DNA of 7,459 bases, taken from Pseudomonadota bacterium. Its GTDB lineage: Bacteria; Myxococcota_A; Polyangia; Polyangiales; Ga0077539. Shown here in pieces: positions 1 through 5,936 of the stretch; within the stretch, counting starts at the first letter, position 1; each line of letters begins with the position of its first letter. The notes beneath the pieces are model-generated. The model worked only from the letters and a program-made list of their open reading frames with translations, was not told the origin of the DNA and made no database searches. Position numbers and translations under genes: made by a program. The stretch covers positions 1 through 7,459 of the forward strand of contig JAEYZO010000790.1 of NCBI GenBank assembly GCA_023428035.1, given 5' to 3'.

Positions 1-2
1 CG

Positions 3-245
3 CAGCAGCCCGCGCAGCAGCCCGGCGTGCCCGACAACAACACCCGCCTGAGCTGGGCCGAGCAGCGCCTCGCGCGGCTGGAGCAGGGGCAGCAGGGGCA
101 GCAGGCCCAGCTCCAGGCCACCCGCGAGGAGCTCGCGCGCACCCGCGCCGAGCTCGCGGCGACGCAGCAGCAGATGCGCTCGATGCAGTCGCAGGCCCGC
201 TCGGTGCGGAGCCAGATCCGCCGGAGGATGAGCGAGGGCGAGTAG
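3..245 (+). CDS. C-terminal end of a Q-rich coiled-coil protein (partial)
   Basis: The reading frame is open from the left window edge to a TAG stop, so the true start lies outside. A GTG at 27 is an in-frame codon, but the codons before it (QQPAQQPG) continue the same low-complexity style, so I do not treat it as the start. The visible 80 residues begin with a Gln/Pro stretch, then a Q-rich segment (GQQGQQAQLQ), then a long heptad-like helix rich in Glu, Arg, Leu and Gln (ELARTRAELAATQQQMRSMQ), and end in a basic tail. This looks like a C-terminal coiled coil used for oligomerisation or as a spacer. No catalytic motif is visible and the family is not recognised. It could be the tail of an envelope, scaffold or regulatory protein. 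Confidence 0.6.
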   Translation, partial: QQPAQQPGVPDNNTRLSWAEQRLARLEQGQQGQQAQLQATREELARTRAELAATQQQMRSMQSQARSVRSQIRRRMSEGE

Positions 246-260
246 CGCTCCCCGCGACCC

Positions 261-282
261 CCACCCGGTGCGCCACGGGTGG
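261..282 (+). terminator. Candidate terminator hairpin after the coiled-coil gene
   Basis: A perfect 7-bp inverted repeat (CCACCCG / CGGGTGG) encloses an 8-nt loop, 16 bp after the TAG stop at 245. It is followed by CCCTTGAGCGTTCCT, which is only mildly T-rich. This fits a weak intrinsic terminator in a GC-rich genome. It could also be a chance repeat or a regulatory site for the gene at 406. Confidence 0.4.
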
Positions 283-405
283 CCCTTGAGCGTTCCTGAC
301 GCACCTACGTGGACAGCGTGGGGCGTGCTGGGGCTTGCGCGGCGCGGTGCGTTGGGGCATCACGGAGAGACGCGCCTGAGGGGGCGCCGTCACCGAGGGG
401 TTCCC
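283..405 (+). other. Intergenic region upstream of the SpoIIAA-like gene
   Basis: This stretch lies between the hairpin and the ATG at 406. It presumably carries the promoter of the small gene and perhaps of thrC, but I cannot pick a convincing -35/-10 pair. The frame of the small gene stays open upstream to 268. The composition there (Gly/Arg/Trp-rich translation, no domain match) and the good ribosome binding site at 395-400 argue that this part is not translated. Confidence 0.4.
395..400 (+). promoter_or_regulatory. Ribosome binding site that sets the start at 406
   Basis: GAGGGG sits 5 nt before ATG 406. It is the clearest Shine-Dalgarno-like match in the window and favours 406 over the upstream GTG at 268 or the later ATG codons at 442 and 460. 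Confidence 0.6.
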
Positions 406-822
406 ATGGGCTCGACCCGTCGCAGCGCGACGCAGGCAGCGATGACCGTACGCAGGCCGATGGCGCACGTCCTCGAGACGGTGACGCGGGGGTACAGCGC
501 GCGGCACGACATCACCCGCGCCCTCGACGAGGCCGACGCTCTCCTCGCCGCGCACCCCGAGGTCGACACGCTCCTCTGGAACGCCGCCGCGCACGAGGGT
601 CACGACCCCGGCAACGCCGCCATCGCCCTGAAGTGGATCTCCGACAAGCGGGTGTTCCGCCGCATCGCGATGGTGACCACGCAGCCCTCGATGGCCGCGC
701 TGGTGAACGTCGGTCGGGTGATGCTCCCCGACGCCGAGGTCGAGGTCTTCGCCCGCCGCGAAGACGCGCTGCCCTGGATCACCCGCGCCCCGGGCCGCGC
801 GCGCCGCACCTCGGCGCCGTAG
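406..822 (+). CDS. Small SpoIIAA-like (STAS/SEC14-type) protein
   Basis: The protein is 138 residues with no signal peptide or membrane segment, so it is probably cytosolic. After a basic N-terminus it reads as an alternating alpha/beta fold: a helix (ITRALDEADALLAAHP), a strand (VDTLLWNAAA), a helix (AAIALKWISDKR), a strand (FRRIAMVT), a helix around residues 88-98 and a final strand plus helix (EVEVFARREDALPWI). The order strand-RIAxV-helix-strand-F-xx-EDAL-xWI is typical of SpoIIAA-like proteins, which are small STAS-related modules. Members are mostly uncharacterised; the fold suggests protein-protein or lipid/small-ligand binding, not catalysis. The family call rests on pattern alone. 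The gene ends 38 bp before thrC on the same strand, so the two may be co-transcribed, though no functional link to threonine synthesis is known. Confidence 0.65.
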   Translation: MGSTRRSATQAAMTVRRPMAHVLETVTRGYSARHDITRALDEADALLAAHPEVDTLLWNAAAHEGHDPGNAAIALKWISDKRVFRRIAMVTTQPSMAALVNVGRVMLPDAEVEVFARREDALPWITRAPGRARRTSAP

Positions 823-837
823 GTCTCTCCCCCGCGG

Positions 838-851
838 CGGTGGTACCACCG
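838..851. promoter_or_regulatory. 14-bp perfect palindrome before thrC, possible operator
   Basis: CGGTGGTACCACCG reads the same on both strands and lies 9 bp before the thrC ATG, in the 38-bp gap after the small gene. Its position would suit an operator or a translation-blocking RNA hairpin, although as RNA a palindrome with no loop would have to open a few central bases. It overlaps the GTG at 840, an alternative thrC start. No regulator is identified. Confidence 0.35.
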
Positions 852-860
852 TCGGTCCCT

Positions 861-2192
861 ATGCCCTTCTCCGCGTGCTTCGCGTGCTTCGCCGGGTGCG
901 GCGAGCGCTACCCCCTCGACGAGGTGATCTACCGCTGCCGCGGGTGCGGAGCCCTCCTCGACGTCGCGCACGACCTCGACGCGCTCAAGACCCGCAGCGC
1001 GGGCGGGTGGATGGAGCTCTTCGACCGGCGATGGATGCGCACCCAGTGGCCCTACGGCTCGGGCGTGTGGGGCAAGGTCGAGTGGGTCTACCCCGGCATC
1101 GACCCGTCGAGCGTGGTGAGCTTCGCCGAGGGGGGCACCCACCTCATGCGGGCGGAGCGCTACGGCCGCTCGATCGGCCTCGAAGACCTCTGGGTCAAGC
1201 AGTGCGGCACGTCTCACACCGGGTCGTTCAAGGACCTCGGGATGACCGTGCTGGTGTCGGCGGTGCGCGAGATGATCCGCAAGGGACGGCCCGTGCGAGC
1301 CATCGCGTGCGCGTCGACGGGAGACACCTCGGCGGCGCTGTCGGCCTACTGCGCGGCCTCGGGCGTCCCCGCGCTGGTGCTGCTCCCGAGGGACAAGGTC
1401 TCCGTCGCGCAGCTCCTTCAGCCCCTGGCGAACGGCGCGCTGGTGCTCTCCCTCGACACGGATTTCGACGGCTGCATGAGGGTCGTGCAGGCGCTCACCG
1501 AAGACGGCGGCGTGTACCTCGCGAACTCGATGAACAGCCTGCGCGTCGAGGGGCAGAAGACCGTCGCCGTCGAGCTGGTGCAGCAGCTCGACTGGAACGT
1601 CCCTGACTGGGTGGTGATCCCCGGCGGCAACCTCGGGAACGTCTACGCCCTGGGCAAGGGCTTCGCGTTGATGCGCGACCTGGGGCTCACCGACCGTCTC
1701 CCGCGGATCTGCGTGGCGCAGGCCGAGCGCGCGAACCCGCTCTACCGGGCGTACCTCAAGGGCTTCGAGTCGTACCAGCCCGTGAAGGCCGAGCGCACCG
1801 CGGCGAGCGCGATCCAGATCGGAGACCCGGTGAGCATCGACCGCGCGATCAGGGTGCTGAAGCTCACCGACGGCGTGGTCGAGCAGGCCACGGAGGACGA
1901 GCTCTCCGACGCGGTGGCGCGCGCCGACCGCACGGGGATGTACAACTGCCCGCACACGGGGGTGGCCCTCGCGGCGCTGGAGAAGCTCGTCGCGCGGGGC
2001 GTGATCGAGAGGGGCCAGCGCGCGGTGGTGATCTCCACGGCGCACGGGCTGAAGTTCACGGAGTTCAAGCGCGCGTACCACCAGGGCGCGCTCGAGGGAG
2101 CGACCTCGCGGCACGCGAACACGCCCGTGGAGCTGCCCGCCGACGTCGACGCCGTGCGGCGCGCGGTCGACGCCCGCCTCGGCGCGGGCTGA
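861..2192 (+). CDS. thrC: Threonine synthase, plant-like type (PLP-dependent)
   Basis: This enzyme converts O-phosphohomoserine and water to L-threonine and phosphate, the last step of threonine synthesis, in the cytosol. The 443-residue product has an N-terminal segment with cysteine pairs (C6, C9, C13 and C26-x2-C29, the second in YRCRGCGALLDV) resembling a zinc ribbon. The PLP fold follows: HTGSFKD with the Schiff-base lysine K124, STGDTSA at 152-158, the NSxNxxRxEGQK block at 222-233, and the phosphate-binding loop PGGNLGN at 254-260. The blocks TDFDGCM, SAIQIGDPVSIDRA and STAHGLKFT follow the plant threonine synthases closely as I remember them. I chose ATG 861 because homology-like sequence begins there; GTG 840 is an in-frame alternative, and neither has a strong ribosome binding site. 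The frame stays open back to 309, but that overlaps the preceding gene in another frame and is not coding. The gene converges on thrA. Confidence 0.95.
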   Translation: MPFSACFACFAGCGERYPLDEVIYRCRGCGALLDVAHDLDALKTRSAGGWMELFDRRWMRTQWPYGSGVWGKVEWVYPGIDPSSVVSFAEGGTHLMRAERYGRSIGLEDLWVKQCGTSHTGSFKDLGMTVLVSAVREMIRKGRPVRAIACASTGDTSAALSAYCAASGVPALVLLPRDKVSVAQLLQPLANGALVLSLDTDFDGCMRVVQALTEDGGVYLANSMNSLRVEGQKTVAVELVQQLDWNVPDWVVIPGGNLGNVYALGKGFALMRDLGLTDRLPRICVAQAERANPLYRAYLKGFESYQPVKAERTAASAIQIGDPVSIDRAIRVLKLTDGVVEQATEDELSDAVARADRTGMYNCPHTGVALAALEKLVARGVIERGQRAVVISTAHGLKFTEFKRAYHQGALEGATSRHANTPVELPADVDAVRRAVDARLGAG

Positions 2193-2211
2193 GACGGTTC
2201 AACGTCGAGAG

Positions 2212-2231
2212 CGCGGGACGAAGGTCCCGCG
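2212..2231. terminator. Stem-loop between convergent thrC and thrA, probable two-way terminator
   Basis: A perfect 8-bp GC-rich stem (CGCGGGAC / GTCCCGCG) with a 4-nt loop GAAG lies in the 78-bp gap between the two stop codons, 20 bp past the thrC stop and 40 bp past the thrA stop. No T-run follows on either strand, so it may act as a weak or Rho-assisted terminator or simply protect transcript ends. The placement between tail-to-tail genes is what supports the call. Confidence 0.55.
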
Positions 2232-2270
2232 TCGTGGTGCGGCGCGAGCACCCCTCGCCGCCAGGAGCGA

Positions 2271-4754
2271 TCAGCCGCCGGCGAGCCAGGCCGACAATCG
2301 CAGGAGGTCCGAGAACACCCCCGCGGCGGTGACGGCGGGGCCCGCGCCGGGGCCCTGCACCACCAGCGGCTGCGCGGGCTTGTACCGGGCGGTGGTGAAG
2401 GCGAAGACGTTGTCGGTCTCGGCGAGGCGCGCGAAGGCGTGGCGCTCGGGGTAGGGCGAGAGCGAGACGCGCGCGCTCCCGTCGACGTCGACCACGCCCA
2501 CGTAGCGAAGGCGGGAGCCCGACCGCTGCGCCTCACGCACGCGCGCCTCCATCGCGCTATCGCTCCGCGCGAGGCGGTCGAGGAAGTCCTCGGCGCTCGC
2601 CGCGTCGGCCGCGTCGGCGGGGATCAATGACTCCACGGAGACGTCGCTGAGCTCGATCTCGACGCCCATCTCCCGCGCGAGGATCACCAGCTTGCGCGCG
2701 ACGTCCATGCCCGAGAGGTCGTCGCGCGGGTCGGGCTCGGTGTAGCCCAGGGCGTGCGCGCGGCGCACCACGGCCGAGAAGGGCTCCGAGCCGTCGTAGG
2801 TGTTGAACACGTACGACAGCGTGCCCGAGAGCACGCCCTCGACGCGCTCGACGCGGTCGCCCGTGCGCACGAGGTCGCGCAGCGTCGCGATGACGGGCAG
2901 GCCCGCGCCCACGGTGGCCTCGTAGAGCCAGTGACGTCCGCCCTCGACGGCGAAGCGGCGAAGGGCTCGGTAGCGCGCGAGGGGCCCGGCGCCCGCGCGC
3001 TTGTTGGGCGTCACCACGTGGATGCCCTGGGCCATCCACCCTTCGTAGCGGGCGGCGACGTCTTCGCTCGCGGTGCAGTCGACCACGGCGGCGTGGGGCA
3101 GGTGCGGCGCGCGCACGTGCGCCGCGAAGGCGTCGAGGTCGACGGGACGTCCCTCCCGCTCCAGCGCGGCGAGGGCCTCGCGGGGGTCGAGGGCGGTGTC
3201 GCTAAGCACCATCCGGCGCGAGTCGCTCACGGCCCTCACGCGCAGGTCGAGCTTGAAGCGCTCGCGCAGCACCGGGGCCTGCTCGGCGAGCTGAGCGAGG
3301 AGCGCCTTGCCCACGCCCCCGGAGCCCACGAGGCCGACCGAGAGCACGCGCTCGGAGAGGTAGAAGCCCGCGTGCACCGCGCGCAGCGCGCGGGTCGAGT
3401 CGGCGCCGTCGATCACCGCGGAGATGTTCCGCTCGGAGCTGCCCTGGGCCACGGCGCGCACGTTCACGCCGGCGCGCGCGAGGGCGCCGAAGAAGCGCGC
3501 GGCCACGCCCGGGTGCCGCGCCATGTTGTCCCCCACGGCCGCGAGGATGGTCAGCCCCGCGACGAGCTCGACGCGCTGGATCTGCCCCGCGGCGATCTCG
3601 TGGTCGAAGGCCCGCTCGACCACCTCGCGCGCGAGGGCGCCGTGGGCCTCGGGCACCGCCACGCAGATGGAGTGCTCGCTGCTCGCCTGCGAGATGAGCA
3701 CCACCGAGACCTTCACCTCGCGCAGCGCGCCGAAGAGGCGCTGGGCGACCCCGGGCACGCCGATCATGCCGGTGCCCTCGACGTTGATGAGCGCGACGCG
3801 GTCGAAGGTCGAGAAGCCCGAGACGGGGTTCTCCCTCGGGCCGAGGTCCGTCGGGGCGGCGATGCGGGTGCCGGGCTTCGAGGCCGCGAAGGTGTTGCGG
3901 ATGCGCAGCGGGATCCCGCGGGTGACGGCGGGCTCCATGGTGCGCGGGTGCAGCACCTTGGCGCCGAAATACGCCAGCTCGCAGGCCTCGTCGTAGGACA
4001 TCTCGCCCACGAGCACGGCCTCGGGCACGCGCCGCGGGTCGGCCGAGAGCACGCCGTCGACGTCGGTCCAGATGGTGATCTCGGCGGCGTCGAGGAGCGC
4101 GCCGAAGATGCTCGCGGAGAAGTCGCTCCCGTTGCGCTTGAGGGTGGTGGGCACGCCCTCGGGCGTCGAGGCGATGAAGCCCGTGACGACCAGGAGCTCA
4201 CAGGGCCGTTGCATCAGGGCTGCGGCGAGGCGCTCGGTGGAGGTCTTCCAGTCGACCTGCGGCCCGAGGTCGGCGGGGTGTACGACCAGCACCTCGCGGG
4301 CGTCGACCCAGGCCACCGGCGCGCCCTTCGACTGGAGGTGCGCGTGGAGGAGCTGCGCCGACCAGAGCTCGCCGTAGCCCGCGACGAGCTCCTCGGTGAG
4401 CTCCGACGCGCTGCGCCCGAGCCACACGCCGCGGAGGATGTCGGCGAGGTCGGCCACGTCGCGCTCGAAGACCGCGAGGAGCGGCGCGGGGTCGGGCAGG
4501 AGCTCCCTCGCGGCGTCGACGTGGCGCTGGTGCAGGGCGGCGAGGGCCTCGCGGTAGCCGTCGGCGCGACGTCGCGCGGCGCCCACCAGGGCGAGGAGCG
4601 CGTCGGTCACGCCGGACATGGCCGAGACCACCACGGCGCGTCGGGGCGCGGGGTCTTCGGTCACGATCGCGGCCACGTTGCGGTAGCGGTCGGCGTTGGC
4701 GACGCTGGTCCCGCCGAACTTGTGGACGACCCAGGTGGAGGCGCTGCGGCTCAT
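2271..4754 (-). CDS. thrA: Bifunctional aspartokinase / homoserine dehydrogenase
   Basis: The protein phosphorylates aspartate (step 1) and reduces aspartate semialdehyde to homoserine (step 3) on the way to threonine and methionine. It has 827 residues, close to the roughly 820 of E. coli ThrA. The kinase domain starts with KFGGTS at 12-17, then VVSAMSGVTDALL, RNGSDFSAS (N208) and WTDVDGVLSADPR. Two ACT-type regulatory modules follow, at about 318-385 (VALINVEGTGMIG, ISQASSEHSI) and 400-463 (AVGDNMARHPG, AQGSSERNIS); these usually mediate feedback inhibition by threonine. The dehydrogenase has the NAD(P) loop GLVGSGGVG at 474-482, PNKRA with K585, GVLSGTLSY, and the catalytic set E673, D684 and K688 with the same spacing as in yeast homoserine dehydrogenase. 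All key residues appear intact. I chose ATG 4754 because it precedes the kinase domain closely; GTG 4766 would add four residues. Neither has a clear ribosome binding site. Confidence 0.96.
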   Translation of the reverse strand: MSRSASTWVVHKFGGTSVANADRYRNVAAIVTEDPAPRRAVVVSAMSGVTDALLALVGAARRRADGYREALAALHQRHVDAARELLPDPAPLLAVFERDVADLADILRGVWLGRSASELTEELVAGYGELWSAQLLHAHLQSKGAPVAWVDAREVLVVHPADLGPQVDWKTSTERLAAALMQRPCELLVVTGFIASTPEGVPTTLKRNGSDFSASIFGALLDAAEITIWTDVDGVLSADPRRVPEAVLVGEMSYDEACELAYFGAKVLHPRTMEPAVTRGIPLRIRNTFAASKPGTRIAAPTDLGPRENPVSGFSTFDRVALINVEGTGMIGVPGVAQRLFGALREVKVSVVLISQASSEHSICVAVPEAHGALAREVVERAFDHEIAAGQIQRVELVAGLTILAAVGDNMARHPGVAARFFGALARAGVNVRAVAQGSSERNISAVIDGADSTRALRAVHAGFYLSERVLSVGLVGSGGVGKALLAQLAEQAPVLRERFKLDLRVRAVSDSRRMVLSDTALDPREALAALEREGRPVDLDAFAAHVRAPHLPHAAVVDCTASEDVAARYEGWMAQGIHVVTPNKRAGAGPLARYRALRRFAVEGGRHWLYEATVGAGLPVIATLRDLVRTGDRVERVEGVLSGTLSYVFNTYDGSEPFSAVVRRAHALGYTEPDPRDDLSGMDVARKLVILAREMGVEIELSDVSVESLIPADAADAASAEDFLDRLARSDSAMEARVREAQRSGSRLRYVGVVDVDGSARVSLSPYPERHAFARLAETDNVFAFTTARYKPAQPLVVQGPGAGPAVTAAGVFSDLLRLSAWLAGG

Positions 4755-4764
4755 GCGAGCGCGC

Positions 4765-4798
4765 ACCGTAGCCGCAACGCGGGGGCTGTCGCTACGGT
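4765..4798. promoter_or_regulatory. 8-bp inverted repeat just upstream of thrA
   Basis: ACCGTAGC at 4765-4772 and GCTACGGT at 4791-4798 are perfect inverted copies separated by 18 bp, starting 10 bp before the thrA ATG. In a thrA mRNA leader this would form a stem capped by a smaller CCGC-GTT-GCGG hairpin. It could be an operator, a leader structure controlling translation, or the end of the upstream SWIM transcript. It overlaps the alternative GTG start at 4766. No leader peptide rich in threonine codons is visible in the 121-bp gap. Confidence 0.4.
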
Positions 4799-4837
4799 CT
4801 GAAAGGGGCGACGGCTCAGCGGAGCGGAGTCGAACAA

Positions 4838-4857
4838 CGCGGCGTGGCTACGCCGCG
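4838..4857 (-). terminator. Hairpin after the SWIM gene, probable terminator
   Basis: A perfect 8-bp stem (CGCGGCGT / ACGCCGCG) with a 4-nt loop lies 18 bp past the SWIM stop codon. Read on the minus strand it is followed by TTGTTCG, a short T-rich run. It probably separates the SNF2-SWIM unit from thrA, which would then need its own promoter in the remaining stretch 4755-4837. Confidence 0.5.
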
Positions 4858-4875
4858 ACAGCGAAAGCGGCGCGG

Positions 4876-5886
4876 TCAGGGCGAGCGGACGAAGCGGTAC
4901 CAGCCGAAGCCGACGCGCTCGAGGGCGCCGTCGTCGACGAGGCGCTTCACCTGCGTCGCGGTGTAGCCCATCTCGCGGAGCTGCGCGGCGGTGAGCGGGC
5001 CCTTCGGCAGCGCCGTCACGGCGGGCTTCGCGGGGGTGGGCTTCGCGACCGCGGGCTTCGCGGGGGTGAGCTTCGCGGGGGTGGGCTTCGCGGGCGCAGC
5101 GACGCGGGTGGGTGAGCGGCGACCTCGCGGCGCCTCCGCGCCGCGCTGGGCGGTCGGCGTCGACGGTGGAGCCGCGGGGGTGTCGGTGAGGTCGATGCCG
5201 AAGAGCGCGCTCAGCGCCGCGTCGTCGTCGCTCAAGGACGTGTCGGGCGCCTTCACCTTCGTGAGCGCCGCGCTCGCCTCGACGACGAGGTCGGTGTGCT
5301 TCACGCCGCGCAGGGTGAAGAGCAGCTCGGGCCGCTGGTCGAGGCGGTGGCCCACGCCGTAGAGCACCGCCGCGGCGTGCTTGCAGAGCGAGGCCCAGTC
5401 GGGGCACGAGCAGCGCAAGGTGAAGTCGCCGTCCTCAGGGATGAGCCCGCGGCCGGGCTCGGTGAGGAGCTTCATCGACGCGTCAGAGAGCTTGCCCTGC
5501 AGGAGGTCGAGCGCCGAGAGAGACTCGCGGCCCACCGCCTCGCGGATGTCCTTCCACCGCGCGGGAGACACGGGGCGCACCGTGATGCTCACGTCGTAGA
5601 GCTCGCTGCCGCTCACCACCGCGGTGACCGCGCCCTTCTCGACCGCGAGGTGCACCACCGAGCCGTTGCGAACGTAGGTGCGCCCGCGCGGGAGGCGGCT
5701 CGCGAAGTCGGCCTGCGACTCCATCGCCTCGCACCAGCGCTTGCCCCAGAAGGACTTCGCGATGGCCCGGCCGTCGATGGTGACGGGCTCGATCTTCATG
5801 CCCTTCTTCGCGCGCGACTGCATCGCCTTCGCGGCGTTGGCGCGGCGCTGGGCCACGGGGACGTAGGGCTTCCAGTCGTAGTACAT
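4876..5886 (-). CDS. SWIM zinc-finger protein with AKP-repeat linker and C-terminal winged-helix-like domain
   Basis: The 336-residue protein starts at ATG 5886, with GAGAGAA 7 nt upstream. The N-terminal part (about 1-130) has the usual pattern of bacterial SWIM proteins: KSFWGKRWCEAME, then RLPRGRTYVRNGSVVHL, then VVSGSELYDVSI. The SWIM finger is C159-x-C161-x6-C168-x-H170 and should bind one zinc; such fingers bind nucleic acid or partner proteins. A disordered Ala/Pro/Lys linker with five 5-residue repeats (266-290) follows, then a small domain at about 293-333 (LTAAQLREMGYTATQVKRLV, ending GALERVGFGWYRF) that resembles the helix-turn-helix at the start of AbiEi-type antitoxins. That resemblance is by pattern only. 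The gene follows the SNF2 helicase after 50 bp on the same strand, so the two are probably co-transcribed and may act together on DNA. The exact substrate is unknown. Confidence 0.88.
   Translation of the reverse strand: MYYDWKPYVPVAQRRANAAKAMQSRAKKGMKIEPVTIDGRAIAKSFWGKRWCEAMESQADFASRLPRGRTYVRNGSVVHLAVEKGAVTAVVSGSELYDVSITVRPVSPARWKDIREAVGRESLSALDLLQGKLSDASMKLLTEPGRGLIPEDGDFTLRCSCPDWASLCKHAAAVLYGVGHRLDQRPELLFTLRGVKHTDLVVEASAALTKVKAPDTSLSDDDAALSALFGIDLTDTPAAPPSTPTAQRGAEAPRGRRSPTRVAAPAKPTPAKLTPAKPAVAKPTPAKPAVTALPKGPLTAAQLREMGYTATQVKRLVDDGALERVGFGWYRFVRSP
5017..5091 (-). repeat. Five tandem 15-bp units encoding AKPTP-type pentapeptides
   Basis: Inside the SWIM gene, five in-frame 15-bp units encode AKPTP, AKLTP, AKPAV, AKPTP and AKPAV. 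Each begins GCG AAG followed by CCC or CTC. The near-identity at DNA level suggests recent expansion by slippage or unequal crossing-over. The product is a basic, proline-rich flexible linker like the AKP-rich tails of histone-H1-like bacterial proteins, and may add non-specific DNA contact. Confidence 0.85.
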
Positions 5887-5936
5887 GGGCTGATTCTCTC
5901 GGTGACGTCTCGACTTCGCGATTGCAGCCCCGAGGC

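Noticed and set aside
309..860. An N-terminal extension of thrC in the same frame
   Set aside because: It overlaps the SpoIIAA-like gene in another frame and its translation is Arg/Pro-rich and domain-free. Family sequence starts at 861.
838..860. T-box riboswitch core (GGTGGTACC followed by GGTCCCT) before thrC
   Set aside because: A T-box leader needs a specifier stem and 150 or more bases of structured RNA upstream, but that region is the coding sequence of the small gene. T-boxes are also mainly found in Firmicutes and some Actinobacteria. The likeness is probably chance.
600..2114. A 504-codon open frame on the minus strand opposite thrC
   Set aside because: Low-complexity Arg/His/Val-rich translation with no domain; the plus strand has a complete threonine synthase.
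2754..4802. A 682-codon open frame on the plus strand opposite thrA
   Set aside because: Its translation is rich in Arg, Gly, His and Ala with no recognisable motif, while the minus strand encodes an intact ThrA. It is a by-product of high GC at codon third positions.
4876..5020. A toxin-antitoxin module of AbiE type
   Set aside because: Only a short AbiEi-like head is suggested, as the tail of a SWIM protein. There is no AbiEii nucleotidyltransferase gene nearby.
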